Shown here in pieces: positions 8,274-19,360 of a DNA stretch of 64,000 nucleotides. How positions within the stretch are numbered: the first letter of the stretch is position 1; every line of letters begins with the position of its first letter. The notes under the pieces were generated by a model that was not told the DNA's origin, ran no database searches, and saw only the letters and a program-made list of their open reading frames with translations. Position numbers and translations under genes: made by a program. The DNA comes from Oceanibium sediminis (GTDB taxonomy: Bacteria > Pseudomonadota > Alphaproteobacteria > Rhodobacterales > Rhodobacteraceae). The stretch is from NCBI RefSeq assembly GCF_003265325.1, contig NZ_QGNX01000004.1:186001-250000 (forward strand), written 5' to 3'.

Positions 8274-8562
8274 GAGCTACAAAGTGCATAAATGAAAGGC
8301 GGCTTCGTCCGCGCTCCCGTGGCTATGCGCACTCCTGGTCGAACTGCTGGTTTGGGCAAGAAATTTGGAGATATTATCGGGCCTGCCCGACGCGACTGGT
8401 TCCCGGGAGTTGGGAAATCCTTCACAACTTGTCTGACGGGCATGACCCCCCCCCCACAAGCACCTGACGCCCCCCTCACCCCCGGTTTGGTCCGACTCCC
8501 CCCGCTGGGGTATCATGCCCCCGTCACAACAGGCCGCGCCGCAGCGCGGATGGGGGGAAGCC

Positions 8563-10212
8563 ATGACCACATACGACCTTGGGGACCACAGCCGGAAAAT
8601 CTCGACGAACAGCCGCGACGCGCAGACATGGTTCGACCGCGGGCTCGTCTGGACCTATGCCTACAACCACGAGGAAGCCATCCACGGCTTCGAGCGGGCG
8701 CTGAAGCTGGACCCGACCTGCGCCATGGCCCACTGGGGCATCGCCTATGCGATCGGGCCGAACTACAACAAACCTTGGGAAGCCTTCGAGCCGGAGGAAA
8801 AGCCCGACGCGCTGAGCCGTGGGCGCGCCGCGCTGGCCGCCGCCCGGACGGGGCATGCCGACGCGGTGGAGCGCGCCCTGATCGAGGCTCTGGACGCGCG
8901 TTTTCCAAAGGACGGCGCGGGGGCGGAGATTGAGACCTTCGAGCCCTGGAACGACGCTTTCGCCGATGCGATGCGTAAGGTGCACAAGGCGCACCCGGAT
9001 GACCTGGACGTGACCGCGATCTTCGCGGAATCGATGATGAACCGCACGCCCTGGCAGCTCTGGGATCTGCCCAGCGGCAAGCCGGCGGAAGGCGCGGACA
9101 CGGCGGAGGCAATCGCCGTGCTCGACCGTGCGTTCGAAACCCACGCGGCAGCCTGGGCGCACCCCGGCCTGCTGCACATGTACATCCACCTGATGGAGAT
9201 GTCGCCGCATCCCGAACGCGCCCTGCGCCACGGCGATGCGCTGATGCCGCTGGTCCCTGACGCCGGGCACCTGGTGCATATGGCGACCCATATCGACGTG
9301 CTCTGCGGCGAATACCAGAACGTGGTGTCGCGCAACCAGGCGGCGGTGGCGGTGGACCGCAAGTACCTGGCGCATCGCGGGCCGGAGAATTTCTATTCCG
9401 TCTATCGCTGCCACAACTATCACTTCGTGATCTACGGCGCGATGTTCCTCGGCCAGCCGGAACCCGCACTGGCTGCGGCCGATGAGCTGATCGACACGCT
9501 GCCGGCGGAAACGCTGGCCCCCATGGCGGACTGGTTCGAAGGCTTCGTGCCCATGCGCCAGCACGTGCTGATCCGCTTTGGCCGCTGGGAGGCGATCCTG
9601 GAACAGGACCTTCCAGAGGACGCCGAGCTGTTCTGCACCACAACGGCGATGATGCGCTATGCGCGCACGATCGCGCTGGCAAACCTTGGCCGCACGGAAG
9701 AGGCGGCAGCCGAGTTCGCCCTGTTCGAGCAGGCCCTGGACGCGGTGCCCGAAACCCGGATGCTGTTCAACAACACCTGCCGGGACATCCTGTCCATCGC
9801 GCGCAACATGGCGGCGGGGGAGCTGGCCTATCGTCAGGGAAACCATGAAAAGGCCTTCAACGCCCTGCGCCAGGCGGTAAAGGCCGATGACACCCTGCCC
9901 TATGACGAGCCATGGGCCTGGATGCAGCCCGCCCGTCACGCACTTGGCGCGCTGCTTCTGGAACAGGGCGAAATGGCGGAGGCTGAGGCGGTCTATCGCG
10001 CCGACCTCGGGCTGGACGCGACGCTGGCGCGGGCCTGCCAGCACCCCGACAACCTGTGGAGCCTGCACGGCCTTGTCGAATGCCTGGAGCGGCGCGGTGC
10101 GGCCAACACCTCCGAAGGGATGCTGCTGCGCCAGCGGCTGGATCGCGCACTGGCGCGCGCCTCGGTCCCGGTGCGGGCGTCCTGCTATTGCCGGGGGCGG
10201 CAGGCGGCCTGA
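8563..10212 (+). CDS. TPR-repeat protein of unknown function
   Basis: The 549-residue soluble protein is alpha-helical with tetratricopeptide-like pairs, for example AIHGFERALKLDPTCAMAHWGIAYAIG (about 40-66) and RTIALANLGRTEEAAAEFALFEQAL (about 366-390). No signal peptide or catalytic motif is visible. The start is ATG 8563, preceded by GGGGGGAAG; the frame is open further upstream but lacks another ribosome site. The conserved HWGIAYAIGPNYNKPW block recurs in a family of large bacterial and fungal TPR proteins of unknown role. Seventy-eight bases separate it from the PLP-enzyme/P450 pair, so the three may form one unit. The 289 bp upstream (8274-8562) contain a run of ten C (8446-8455) and no gene. 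Confidence 0.75.
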   Translation: MTTYDLGDHSRKISTNSRDAQTWFDRGLVWTYAYNHEEAIHGFERALKLDPTCAMAHWGIAYAIGPNYNKPWEAFEPEEKPDALSRGRAALAAARTGHADAVERALIEALDARFPKDGAGAEIETFEPWNDAFADAMRKVHKAHPDDLDVTAIFAESMMNRTPWQLWDLPSGKPAEGADTAEAIAVLDRAFETHAAAWAHPGLLHMYIHLMEMSPHPERALRHGDALMPLVPDAGHLVHMATHIDVLCGEYQNVVSRNQAAVAVDRKYLAHRGPENFYSVYRCHNYHFVIYGAMFLGQPEPALAAADELIDTLPAETLAPMADWFEGFVPMRQHVLIRFGRWEAILEQDLPEDAELFCTTTAMMRYARTIALANLGRTEEAAAEFALFEQALDAVPETRMLFNNTCRDILSIARNMAAGELAYRQGNHEKAFNALRQAVKADDTLPYDEPWAWMQPARHALGALLLEQGEMAEAEAVYRADLGLDATLARACQHPDNLWSLHGLVECLERRGAANTSEGMLLRQRLDRALARASVPVRASCYCRGRQAA

Positions 10213-10290
10213 GGGGGCCGCGACGGCAACCTTGTCAAGTGGGGCGGCGCGCGGCACTGTCCGGCGGTCACGCACCTGTCCGGAGGTCCC

Positions 10291-11442
10291 ATGCCGCGCC
10301 GAAACGCCCCCCTGTCCCCCGCCACCCGCGCCGCGCAGGCGCTCAGGATGATCGACCCGGTCACCGGCGCGGTCGTGCCGGGGATCCAGCCTGCCAGCAC
10401 CTTCGCGCGGGACGCGGATTACGCGCCGCGCCAGTCCTATATCTATGCCCGTGACGGCGGCCCGACGGTGGAGCACGCGGAAAAGGTGCTCGCGGACCTC
10501 GACGGTGCAGCGGAAAGCCTGCTTTTCGCCAGCGGCATGGCGGCGATTTCGGCCTTCACGGAAACCTTCGCGCGGGGCGATCACGTGATTGCGCCGAAGG
10601 TGATGTATCACGGCGGGCAGACCTGGCTGCACCGCATCGCCGAGCGGCGCGGCGTTGAGGTGACGTGGATCGACCAGGGCGACCCGGCAGCACTTGGGGC
10701 CGCGCTGCGTCCGGGGCGGACCACCTGGGTCTGGGTGGAAACGCCGGCCAACCCCAATTGGGACGTGGTGGACATCGCCGCGAGTGCCGAGGCCGCCCAC
10801 GCGGCGGGGGCGCGGCTTTTCGTCGATTGCACCGCTGCCCCGCCGCCCTGCCTGCAAGCGCTGGCCCTTGGCGCGGACATCGCCTTTCATTCCGCCACCA
10901 AGTACATGGGCGGGCATTCCGACCTGACCGCCGGTGTCCTGTCCTTCGCCGACGCCAAGGCGGGGGCGGAGATGCGCCCCATCCGCTCGCTTCTGGGCAG
11001 CACCATCGCCGCCTTTGACGCCTGGCTGCTGATCCGGGGGTTGCGCACGCTCTACCTGCGGTGGGATCGCGCCTGCGCCAACGCGCTTGCCATCGCGCAG
11101 GCGATGCAGGGTCACCCCAAGATCGCCGAGGTGCTCTATCCCGGCCTGCCCTCCCACCCCGGTCACGCCATCGCCAAGGCCCAGATGACCGGCGGGTTCG
11201 GGGGGATGCTGTCGCTGATGGTCACGGGCGACGGTTCCATCGCGCGGGACGTGGCGCGGTTCTGCGAGGTGTTCGTGCCCGCCACCTCGCTCGGCGGGGT
11301 GGAAAGCCTGATCGAGCATCGCAAGGTGGTCGAGGGGCCGCATTCCATCGTGCCGAACCAGTTGCTGCGCCTTTCCTGCGGGATCGAGGCGCCGGAGGAC
11401 CTTGTCGCGGACCTTGAACAAGCGCTAGAGCGTGCCGCATGA
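10291..11442 (+). CDS. Transsulfuration-type PLP-dependent enzyme (Cys/Met metabolism family)
   Basis: The 383-residue protein belongs to the cystathionine gamma-synthase / beta-lyase / gamma-lyase family. It shows the PLP-stacking SGMAAISA region (about 81-88), YHGGQTW, VETPANPNWDVVDI, and the Schiff-base lysine in SATKYMGGHSD (Lys204). The C-terminal TSLGGVESLIEHR and LLRLSCGIE are typical. Which reaction it carries out (beta/gamma elimination or replacement) cannot be settled by eye. Its last four bases overlap the P450 start (ATGA), indicating tight co-expression, which is an unusual pairing. Confidence 0.85.
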   Translation: MPRRNAPLSPATRAAQALRMIDPVTGAVVPGIQPASTFARDADYAPRQSYIYARDGGPTVEHAEKVLADLDGAAESLLFASGMAAISAFTETFARGDHVIAPKVMYHGGQTWLHRIAERRGVEVTWIDQGDPAALGAALRPGRTTWVWVETPANPNWDVVDIAASAEAAHAAGARLFVDCTAAPPPCLQALALGADIAFHSATKYMGGHSDLTAGVLSFADAKAGAEMRPIRSLLGSTIAAFDAWLLIRGLRTLYLRWDRACANALAIAQAMQGHPKIAEVLYPGLPSHPGHAIAKAQMTGGFGGMLSLMVTGDGSIARDVARFCEVFVPATSLGGVESLIEHRKVVEGPHSIVPNQLLRLSCGIEAPEDLVADLEQALERAA

Positions 11443-12617
11443 CCCTGCCCATCCTGCACCAGTCGCCCCGCGACCCCGAGTTCGTCCAGTCCCCCTACGG
11501 CTTTTACGCCCGCGCCCGCGCCGCCGGGCCGCTGGTCTACTGGGAAGACTACGCCATGCCCTGCGCGACCAGCCATACGCTGGTGTCCAGCCTGCTGCGC
11601 GACCGCCGTTTCGGGCGCGAGGTGCCAGAGCACAAGCGCCCGGCCGTGCCGGAGCACCTCAAGCCCTTTTACGCGATCGAGGAACATTCGCTGCTGGAGC
11701 AGGAGCCCCCCTCCCACACCCGGCTGCGCCGTCTCGTTCTGCGCGCCTTCACCTCGCGCCGGATCATGGGCCTGCGCCCGGAGATCGAGGCCCTGTGCCA
11801 CCAACTGATCGACCGCTTCGACGGCCCGGAGGTCGACCTGATCCCAACCTTCGCCGAAGCCCTGCCCGTCATCGTGATCGCGCGCCTGATCGGCGTGCCC
11901 GAGGAACGCGCGCCGGACCTACTGCGCTGGTCCCATGACATGGTGGCGATGTACCAGGCACGGCGCGACCACGGGGTGGAGTTGGCGGCCGGCCAAGCGG
12001 CGGCGGATTTCACCGCCTACCTGCAGGAGCTGATCGCCGAGCGGCGCAAGGCCCCCGCCGACGACCTGCTGAGCGAGCTGATCGCCGCCCGCGACGGGAC
12101 CGAGCAGCTGAGCGACGCAGAGATGATCGCGACCACCGTGCTGCTGCTGAACGCCGGGCACGAGGCGACGGTGCACACCATCGGCAACGGCGTGCGGCTG
12201 TTGCTGCAGAGCGGCGTCAGCGCGGACGGGCTGGACCCGGACCTGCTGACCGAGGAAATCCTGCGCATAGATCCGCCCCTGCACATGTTCACCCGCTACG
12301 CGACCGAGGACGTGGAGGTGGAGGGCCATCTTTTCCGCACCGGGGACGAGGTGGCCTTGCTGCTCGCCTCCGCCAACCATGACGAATCTGCCTTCGACGC
12401 GCCCGAGCGGTTCAACCCGGGCCGTCTGCGCAATCCCCATGTGTCCTTCGGGGCGGGCGTGCATTTCTGCGTCGGCGCGCCATTGGCACGGGCCGAGGCG
12501 CAGCTGGCGCTGCCGATCCTGTTCCGGCGTCACCCCAAGCTGGCGCTGGCCGGCCCCGCGCTGTTCGCAGACCGCTACCATTTCCACGGACTCGAGTCCC
12601 TGCCGGTCCGCCTGTAG
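11439..12617 (+). CDS. Cytochrome P450
   Basis: This soluble bacterial P450 has 392 residues. The heme loop is FGAGVHFCVGAPLAR with the thiolate ligand at Cys344. The ExxR pair is E273/R276 (EILR), and the I-helix oxygen-activation motif is AGHEAT (239-244). Glu-Thr replaces the more common Asp-Thr acid-alcohol pair, a known variant. It needs electron donors (ferredoxin/reductase) not encoded nearby. The start overlaps the PLP enzyme by 4 bp. The oxidised substrate may be the product of that enzyme or an amino-acid derivative, but this is speculation. Confidence 0.93.
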   Translation: MTLPILHQSPRDPEFVQSPYGFYARARAAGPLVYWEDYAMPCATSHTLVSSLLRDRRFGREVPEHKRPAVPEHLKPFYAIEEHSLLEQEPPSHTRLRRLVLRAFTSRRIMGLRPEIEALCHQLIDRFDGPEVDLIPTFAEALPVIVIARLIGVPEERAPDLLRWSHDMVAMYQARRDHGVELAAGQAAADFTAYLQELIAERRKAPADDLLSELIAARDGTEQLSDAEMIATTVLLLNAGHEATVHTIGNGVRLLLQSGVSADGLDPDLLTEEILRIDPPLHMFTRYATEDVEVEGHLFRTGDEVALLLASANHDESAFDAPERFNPGRLRNPHVSFGAGVHFCVGAPLARAEAQLALPILFRRHPKLALAGPALFADRYHFHGLESLPVRL

Positions 12618-12737
12618 GGCCGGGACGACACGAGAGGGTCAGGGCCAGCCCGTGGGGTGGCGCATCTACCTTGGATGCTCCGTGCTTTATGCCAGTCACA
12701 TGTCTGAGACGGTGACGCCCCGCGCGGTGGCTGCCAA

Positions 12738-12767
12738 AGCGCCAGCCCTCCGGGACGGGCTGGCGCT
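12738..12767. terminator. Bidirectional terminator-like hairpin between convergent P450 and M20 genes
   Basis: AGCGCCAGCCC (12738-12748) and GGGCTGGCGCT (12757-12767) form a perfect 11-bp stem with an 8-nt loop, placed between convergent genes. There is no T-run, so it may stall transcription or act with Rho. Confidence 0.5.
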
Positions 12768-12808
12768 GGCCCGGCGGCGCTGACGCGCCTTGTTCCGGGC
12801 CGATTGCT

Positions 12809-13975
12809 TTAGCGGTTCAGCGGCTGGGCCTGTTCGACGAGGCGCGCGAAGTAGCTGGCCCCGATGGGCGCGGCCGCATCCTCGAAATCATACTCGGGAT
12901 GGTGCAGGCCCGCCGTATCGCCGACGCCGACGTAGGCGTAGTTCCCCGGCACCTTTTCCAGCATGTAGCCGAAATCCTCGGCCCCCATCTGCGGCGCATG
13001 CGCGTCCGAGGCGCGCTCGGCCCCGACCACATCCGTGGCGACCTTGTGCGCGAAGGCGGTCGCGCCCGGGTCGTTCACCGTCGCGGGGTAGCCGAAGCGG
13101 TAGTCCAGCTTCACCTCGGCCCCGTGGGTCGCGGCAACGCCATTCACGATCTGCTCGATGCGCTTGGCGATCGCCTCGCGATCCTCGGCCTCCATCGTGC
13201 GCACGGTGCCGCTGAGCAGCGCCTTGTCGGGGATCACGTTATAGGTGTTGCCGCAGTGAAAGCGCGTCACCGACACCACCGCCGCGTGATGGGGATCGAT
13301 GGTGCGCGACACAACGCTTTGCAGCGCCAGCACCATTTCCGAGCCGACCACGATGGGATCCACGCTCAGGTGCGGCCAGGCGGCATGGGCCCCGTTCACT
13401 TTGATGTGGATGTCGAACTGGTCCGCCGCCGCCATCGAGGGGCCGGAGTTCGTATCAATCTCTCCCACGGGCAGGCCGGGCCAGTTGTGCACCGCATAGA
13501 CCTGGGCGATGCCAAAGCGCTCAAACACGCCTTCTTCCAGCATGACGCGCGCCCCGCCGCCGCCCTCTTCCGCGGGCTGGAACAGCAACACGACGTTGCC
13601 CGCGAAATTGCGCGTCTCGGCCAGGTATTTCGCCGCGCCGAGCAGCATGGTGGTGTGCCCGTCATGGCCGCAGGCGTGCATGACGCCGGGTTTCGTGGAC
13701 TTGTAGGGCAGATCGCGCACCTCGTTGATCGGCAGCGCGTCCATGTCCGCGCGCAGGCCGATCGCCGGGCCGTCCGCCTGGCCCCGGATCACCGCGACCA
13801 CCCCGTTCTTTGCAAACCCCTGGTGGATTTCGTCCACGCCGAACTCTTCCAGGCGCTGGGTCACGAAGGCCGCCGTTTCCTTGGTTTCGAACAACAATTC
13901 GGGGTTCGCGTGCAGGTGCTGGCGCCACACCTTCATCTCGTCGGCAAACTCTGCGATACGATTGAGTACCGGCAT
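12809..13975 (-). CDS. M20-family amidohydrolase (N-acyl-amino-acid / hippurate hydrolase type)
   Basis: The 388-residue metallopeptidase-fold enzyme carries the M20D hallmarks: WRQHLHANPEL, LRADMDALP, MHACGHDGHTTMLLGAA (metal site), FQPAEEGGGGARVM with catalytic Glu-Glu, and HNWPGLPVG. The dimerisation domain segment starts near FDIHIKVNGAHAAWPH, and the terminal metal ligand is in LHHPEYDF. Such enzymes cleave N-acyl amino acids, hippurate or IAA conjugates. The start at 13975 is chosen because GGAGGAGG lies about 7 nt upstream. It is divergent from mazG. Confidence 0.9.
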   Translation of the reverse strand: MPVLNRIAEFADEMKVWRQHLHANPELLFETKETAAFVTQRLEEFGVDEIHQGFAKNGVVAVIRGQADGPAIGLRADMDALPINEVRDLPYKSTKPGVMHACGHDGHTTMLLGAAKYLAETRNFAGNVVLLFQPAEEGGGGARVMLEEGVFERFGIAQVYAVHNWPGLPVGEIDTNSGPSMAAADQFDIHIKVNGAHAAWPHLSVDPIVVGSEMVLALQSVVSRTIDPHHAAVVSVTRFHCGNTYNVIPDKALLSGTVRTMEAEDREAIAKRIEQIVNGVAATHGAEVKLDYRFGYPATVNDPGATAFAHKVATDVVGAERASDAHAPQMGAEDFGYMLEKVPGNYAYVGVGDTAGLHHPEYDFEDAAAPIGASYFARLVEQAQPLNR

Positions 13976-14037
13976 CCTTGATCCTCCTCCGGGGGTATGC
14001 CGGGAAGTTTCACACGAAGGAATCGGGAACTGCAAGC

Positions 14038-14829
<792 letters not shown>

Positions 14830-14885
14830 ATTAACTTCCGGCAATATGTTATACTCATCCTTCGTAACGAGGAGCGAGGAACACC

Positions 14886-15059
14886 ATGACCAAAGTGCTC
14901 AAATGCGGTGACCTGATGCCCGGCTGTGATTTCCAGGCGAAGGCCGAGACCGAGGACGAAATCCTTCAGCAGGCCGCGCAACACGCGAAAGAGGCGCACG
15001 GAATGGACGTGACGCCGGAACTCGCCGAGAAGGTGAAAGCCGCGATCCGGGACGAGTAA
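14886..15059 (+). CDS. Small DUF1059 protein
   Basis: This 57-residue protein begins MTKVLKCGDLMPGCDFQ and ends AAIRDE. The CGDLxPGCDF motif and the following EILQQAAQHAKEAHGMD are the DUF1059 signature. Function is unknown. GAGGAGCGAGGA precedes the ATG by a few bases. A TATACT hexamer about 30 bp upstream (14850-14855) could be its own -10 box, in the 56-bp gap after mazG. Confidence 0.8.
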   Translation: MTKVLKCGDLMPGCDFQAKAETEDEILQQAAQHAKEAHGMDVTPELAEKVKAAIRDE

Positions 15060-15110
15060 GGCGCAGGTTAGCGCCAGGCAAAGCCTGCCGCGTAACGCCC
15101 CCCGAAGGCC

Positions 15111-15638
15111 CTATTCCTCGATCAGAACCTGCGTGTCGAACTGCCCCTCGATCTGCTGGCACTGGCTGGTGTTGGCCCCGGAGGTGAGCGACTCGACCTT
15201 GCACAACGTTGCCGAGAAGCTGCCAACCGCGCGCCCGATATCCCCGTCGAGGGTCAGCTCCTCGAAGGTGACCGACGCCGGTGCGGGCGCCTCTTCGCTC
15301 GACCAGAACGGGGGCGTCATGCCGGTGGGCAGATACATCACCTCCACCGAAATTGGCGCCTTTCCCGGCTCGACCGCGCCCATGTACATCAGGTCAATGC
15401 TCAACACGTCGCTGGTGGTGAAGGCCGCGCGGGGATGACCCTGCAGGTGCAGGTCGGACGTGATCCCGCCGGTCGAGAAGGTGGCGCTCGCGTCGCTCTG
15501 CCCGCCCTGGGTCAGGGAAATGGTGTACCAGTTGCGCGGCTCTCCGTTCAGGGTGCCGTCGATCCGCCCGAACTCCTCCGCCGACAGAGGCAGCGCGGCG
15601 GGCAGGCACATCACGAGGCCGAGCAATAAGGTTTTCAT
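15111..15638 (-). CDS. Exported protein of unknown function
   Basis: The 175-residue protein has a clear signal peptide (MKTLLLGLVMCLPAALPLSAEE). A beta-rich region follows (IDGTLNGEPRNWYTISLTQGG, TFSTGGITSDLHLQGH), then VEVMYLPTGMTPPFW and two cysteines near the end that could form a disulphide. I do not recognise a family. The start at 15638 is where the signal peptide begins. It converges on the DUF1059 gene and is divergent from the thrombospondin-repeat gene. Confidence 0.65.
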   Translation of the reverse strand: MKTLLLGLVMCLPAALPLSAEEFGRIDGTLNGEPRNWYTISLTQGGQSDASATFSTGGITSDLHLQGHPRAAFTTSDVLSIDLMYMGAVEPGKAPISVEVMYLPTGMTPPFWSSEEAPAPASVTFEELTLDGDIGRAVGSFSATLCKVESLTSGANTSQCQQIEGQFDTQVLIEE

Positions 15639-15781
15639 GGTCGGTTTTCCCTTGGGCTGTTTTGCAGAACATAGCAGACGCCCCGGATGCGCGGAAAAGG
15701 AAACCATGGGGGCGCGGCGCTTTGTGTGAATTTCCGCCGCGCCCGTGTTAAGGTCTTTGGCGCACGACCGGGGGACGGAAT

Positions 15782-16258
15782 ATGACGCAACAGGAACGAG
15801 GCATGCCCAGTATCCGCTGGCTGGCGCTCGCGGCGGCGTTCGCCTTGGCCGGTCCCTTGGCGCAGGCCCCGGCGCAAACGCCCATCATCTCGGATTACGA
15901 TGCGGACGGCGTGGCGGACCCGCTGGACAATTGCCCCGGGCACGCAAACCCTATGCAGGACGACGCTGACGCGGACGGCTACGGCGACGCCTGTGACAGC
16001 TGCGACGGCATCCGCGAAGCCGCCTGCCCCGCGCCCGTGCCGGGGATGGAGGAATTGACGCTGAGCGACCACCTGCTGTCCGCCGCCCGCGCTGACAGCG
16101 ACGGCGACGGCTATTCCAACCTTGCCGACCTCTGCCCCGCGCTGCCGGACCCGTCCCAGGCGGATCGTGACGGGGACCTTGTGGGCGACGCCTGTGACGC
16201 CTGCCCCGATGCGCCGGCACCCGGCCTCAGCAACGGTTGCCCGCCGGGCGGCGGGTAA
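15782..16258 (+). CDS. Exported thrombospondin type 3-like calcium-binding protein
   Basis: The 158-residue protein has a signal peptide (IRWLALAAAFALAGPLAQAPAQT) followed by Asp-rich TSP type 3 units: DYDADGVADPLDNCPGHANP, DDADADGYGDACDSC, DSDGDGYSNLADLCP and DRDGDLVGDACDACPD. Each offers DxDxDG calcium loops and paired cysteines. Such modules usually sit in larger surface proteins; here they form almost the whole mature protein, with no anchor seen. ATG 15782 is preceded by GGGGGACGG; ATG 15803 is an alternative. Confidence 0.7.
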   Translation: MTQQERGMPSIRWLALAAAFALAGPLAQAPAQTPIISDYDADGVADPLDNCPGHANPMQDDADADGYGDACDSCDGIREAACPAPVPGMEELTLSDHLLSAARADSDGDGYSNLADLCPALPDPSQADRDGDLVGDACDACPDAPAPGLSNGCPPGGG

Positions 16259-16386
16259 ACGCGCGCACCGCCGCCCGCGCGGCGCGACGGCCCAGGACGG
16301 GCCGCACAGGTGTGGCGGAAAAGCGGGCGGAACGCCGTGCACGGCGTGTGCGCACATGGCTTTACCCCTTCCCTCCCCTCGGCTAA

Positions 16387-17703
<1,317 letters not shown>

Positions 17704-17737
17704 GCGTACGTCCGCGCCGGGGGAAAGAGAGTCTTGC

Positions 17738-17767
17738 CTCCGGCGGGGATATTTGAAGACTTTGGAA
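17738..17767 (+). repeat. Intergenic repeat, copy A (CTCCGGxGGGGATATTTGAxGACTTTGGAAG type)
   Basis: The stretch downstream of eno ending ATATTTGAAGACTTTGGAAG is nearly the same as the minus-strand sequence at 21121-21150 (ATATTTGAGGACTTTGGAAG) and is related to 26648-26675. All three copies lie just after or between genes and next to a GGGGC/GCCCC inverted repeat. Confidence 0.6.
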
Positions 17768-17796
17768 GCAGGGGCGCATCGGGCCGCCGCCCCTGC
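17768..17796 (+). terminator. Hairpin after eno
   Basis: GCAGGGGC (17768-17775) and GCCCCTGC (17789-17796) form a perfect 8-bp stem with a 13-nt loop right after repeat copy A. It probably serves as the end of the eno transcript; no T-run is present. Confidence 0.4.
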
Positions 17797-17873
17797 GCGC
17801 CATGCTGGACGGCTGGGCCCTGCCCGGGTAGAAGCGCCGCAGCCCCTTTGACCGCACCGGAGCCTGCCTGCCC

Positions 17874-18500
17874 ATGACCGAAGAGATCCCTTCCCGCCTG
17901 ACGCTGGCGACGCCGACGCAGTTCGACCTGGTGAGTTTCCGCGACCAGCTGGCCGCCGCGCTGGACGCGGTGCCGGTGGCCTGTGTGCGCCTGTCCCTCG
18001 CCAGCCGGGACGAGGAAGCGCTGGCACGGGCGGGCGACGTACTACGCGAGGTCAGCCATGCGCGCGATGTGCCGATCATCGTGGACGACCACCACGGGCT
18101 GGTCACCCGGATCGGGCTGGACGGGGTGCACCTGACCGACGGGCACCGCCGGGTGCGCGAGTTGCGCAAGGCGCTTGGCGAGGACGCCATCGTGGGCGCT
18201 TACTGCGGCACCTCGCGCCACAACGGCATGACGGCGGCGGAGCTGGGCGCGGACTACGTCAGTTTCGGGCCGATCACCCCTGCCCCGCTGCTGGGCGAGG
18301 AAGAGGTGGCGCCGACGGATCTGTTCATCTGGTGGTCGGAAATGATCGAGGTGCCCGTGATGGCCGAGGGGCGGCTTGACGACGCCGCCTTGCAGGCGCT
18401 GGCCCCGGTCGCGGATTTCGTCTGCTTGTCGGACGAGGTCTGGCTCAGCCCGGACGGGCCGATCGCGGCGCTTGAGCGTATCGCCGGCATCTTCGACTGA
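17874..18500 (+). CDS. Thiamine-phosphate synthase family protein (ThiE-like)
   Basis: The 208-residue TIM-barrel protein shows the ThiE/TenI order. VPIIVDDHHGLVTRIGLDGVHLTDGHR (about 64-90) corresponds to the pyrimidine/diphosphate site, IVGAYCGTSRHNGMTAAELGADYVSFGPI (about 106-134) to the phosphate-binding region, and VPVMAEGRLDD follows. Some positions differ from canonical ThiE (for example HLTDGH for HLGQ/D), so TenI-like or another thiazole-related activity is possible. A ThiE-like gene after eno is a familiar arrangement in Rhodobacterales. Confidence 0.8.
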   Translation: MTEEIPSRLTLATPTQFDLVSFRDQLAAALDAVPVACVRLSLASRDEEALARAGDVLREVSHARDVPIIVDDHHGLVTRIGLDGVHLTDGHRRVRELRKALGEDAIVGAYCGTSRHNGMTAAELGADYVSFGPITPAPLLGEEEVAPTDLFIWWSEMIEVPVMAEGRLDDAALQALAPVADFVCLSDEVWLSPDGPIAALERIAGIFD

Positions 18501-18516
18501 CGCCCGGCTTTGCTAC

Positions 18517-18538
18517 GGCTCCCCGGGAAAGGGGGGCC
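18517..18538. terminator. GC hairpin between convergent thiE-like and olsA genes
   Basis: GGCTCCCC (18517-18524) pairs with GGGGGGCC (18531-18538), one G-U pair and a 6-nt loop, inside the 44-bp gap between convergent stops. Confidence 0.3.
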
Positions 18539-18544
18539 CGCGTT

Positions 18545-19360
18545 TCAGCCCCGCTCCGGTAGCCCCGCGCGCACCGCTGCTTCCGCCGCTGCGGCCAGCG
18601 CCTTGCGATCGGCGTAATCCGACACTTTCAGCGGCGCATGGTGAACGACCGTGACTTCGGCCCGTGAGGACAGCGCGAAGACCGCCGCCAGGTGCGGGCC
18701 GAGCGCCATGTCCCCCCACCAGCCGTAGAAGCTGCCCGGCAGCGGCGGCCGCGGCGCGTAGACCAGCGTCACAGGTTGCACCCACACCGATTCGCGCAGC
18801 CCCTCCTCGAAGAACGCGGCGAAAAGGGTCGAGCGGAACGGCACCACCTGCCGCCCGTCGGTCGAGGTGCCTTCGGGGAAGAAACACAGCCGATCACCCG
18901 CCGTGAGCCGCTCATGAAGTTGCGATGCCTGGCGCGCCGCACTGCTGCGCTTGCGCTCGATATAGACGGTGCCGATCTGGCGCGACAGCCAGCCCACCAC
19001 GGGCCAGCGCGCCACCTCTGCCTTGGAGACGAAATAGACCCCGTCCGCGCTGAGCAGGGTGAAGATGTCGATCCAGCCCGTGTGATTGGCCACCACGGCG
19101 CCGGGGTGGCGCATCGGCTCCCCCACGCGCCGGACGCGCAAGCCGCACAGCCAGAGGCAGAGCTTGCCCCAGGCGCGGGTGATCCGGTGGGCGATGCCCA
19201 GCGGGACGACTCGCTCGACCAGGTTGAAGGCGACAACGAAGATGATCCCGAAATAGGTCAGGGCGACCAGCGTGACCGCCCGCGCCACCATCCGAAGGCG
19301 CTGCAACACGCCGGGCCGCGGCACCGGCTCGGGCGTGCTGGCATTCCACGTCAGGCTCAT
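18545..19360 (-). CDS. olsA: 1-acyl-glycerol-3-phosphate / lyso-ornithine-lipid O-acyltransferase
   Basis: This 271-residue PlsC-family enzyme has one N-terminal membrane helix (about 26-50). The acyltransferase motifs are NHTGWIDIF (NHx4D), the Arg block YIERKRSS, FPEGTSTDG and the later VQPVTLVYAPR. Because its start overlaps the stop of the olsB-type gene by 4 bp (ATGA), it is best read as OlsA, which acylates lyso-ornithine lipid. A general PlsC activity for phosphatidic acid may coexist. Confidence 0.85.
   Translation of the reverse strand: MSLTWNASTPEPVPRPGVLQRLRMVARAVTLVALTYFGIIFVVAFNLVERVVPLGIAHRITRAWGKLCLWLCGLRVRRVGEPMRHPGAVVANHTGWIDIFTLLSADGVYFVSKAEVARWPVVGWLSRQIGTVYIERKRSSAARQASQLHERLTAGDRLCFFPEGTSTDGRQVVPFRSTLFAAFFEEGLRESVWVQPVTLVYAPRPPLPGSFYGWWGDMALGPHLAAVFALSSRAEVTVVHHAPLKVSDYADRKALAAAAEAAVRAGLPERG

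Noticed and set aside
8446-8455. Run of ten C as a phase-variable promoter tract for the TPR gene
   Set aside because: It lies more than 100 bp from the start codon and not between recognisable -35 and -10 elements; kept only as a remark.
8524-11421. A very long open minus-strand frame antisense to the TPR and PLP-enzyme genes
   Set aside because: It lies opposite well-supported plus-strand genes and has Arg/His/Gly-rich low-complexity composition typical of antisense frames in high-GC DNA; no family is recognisable.
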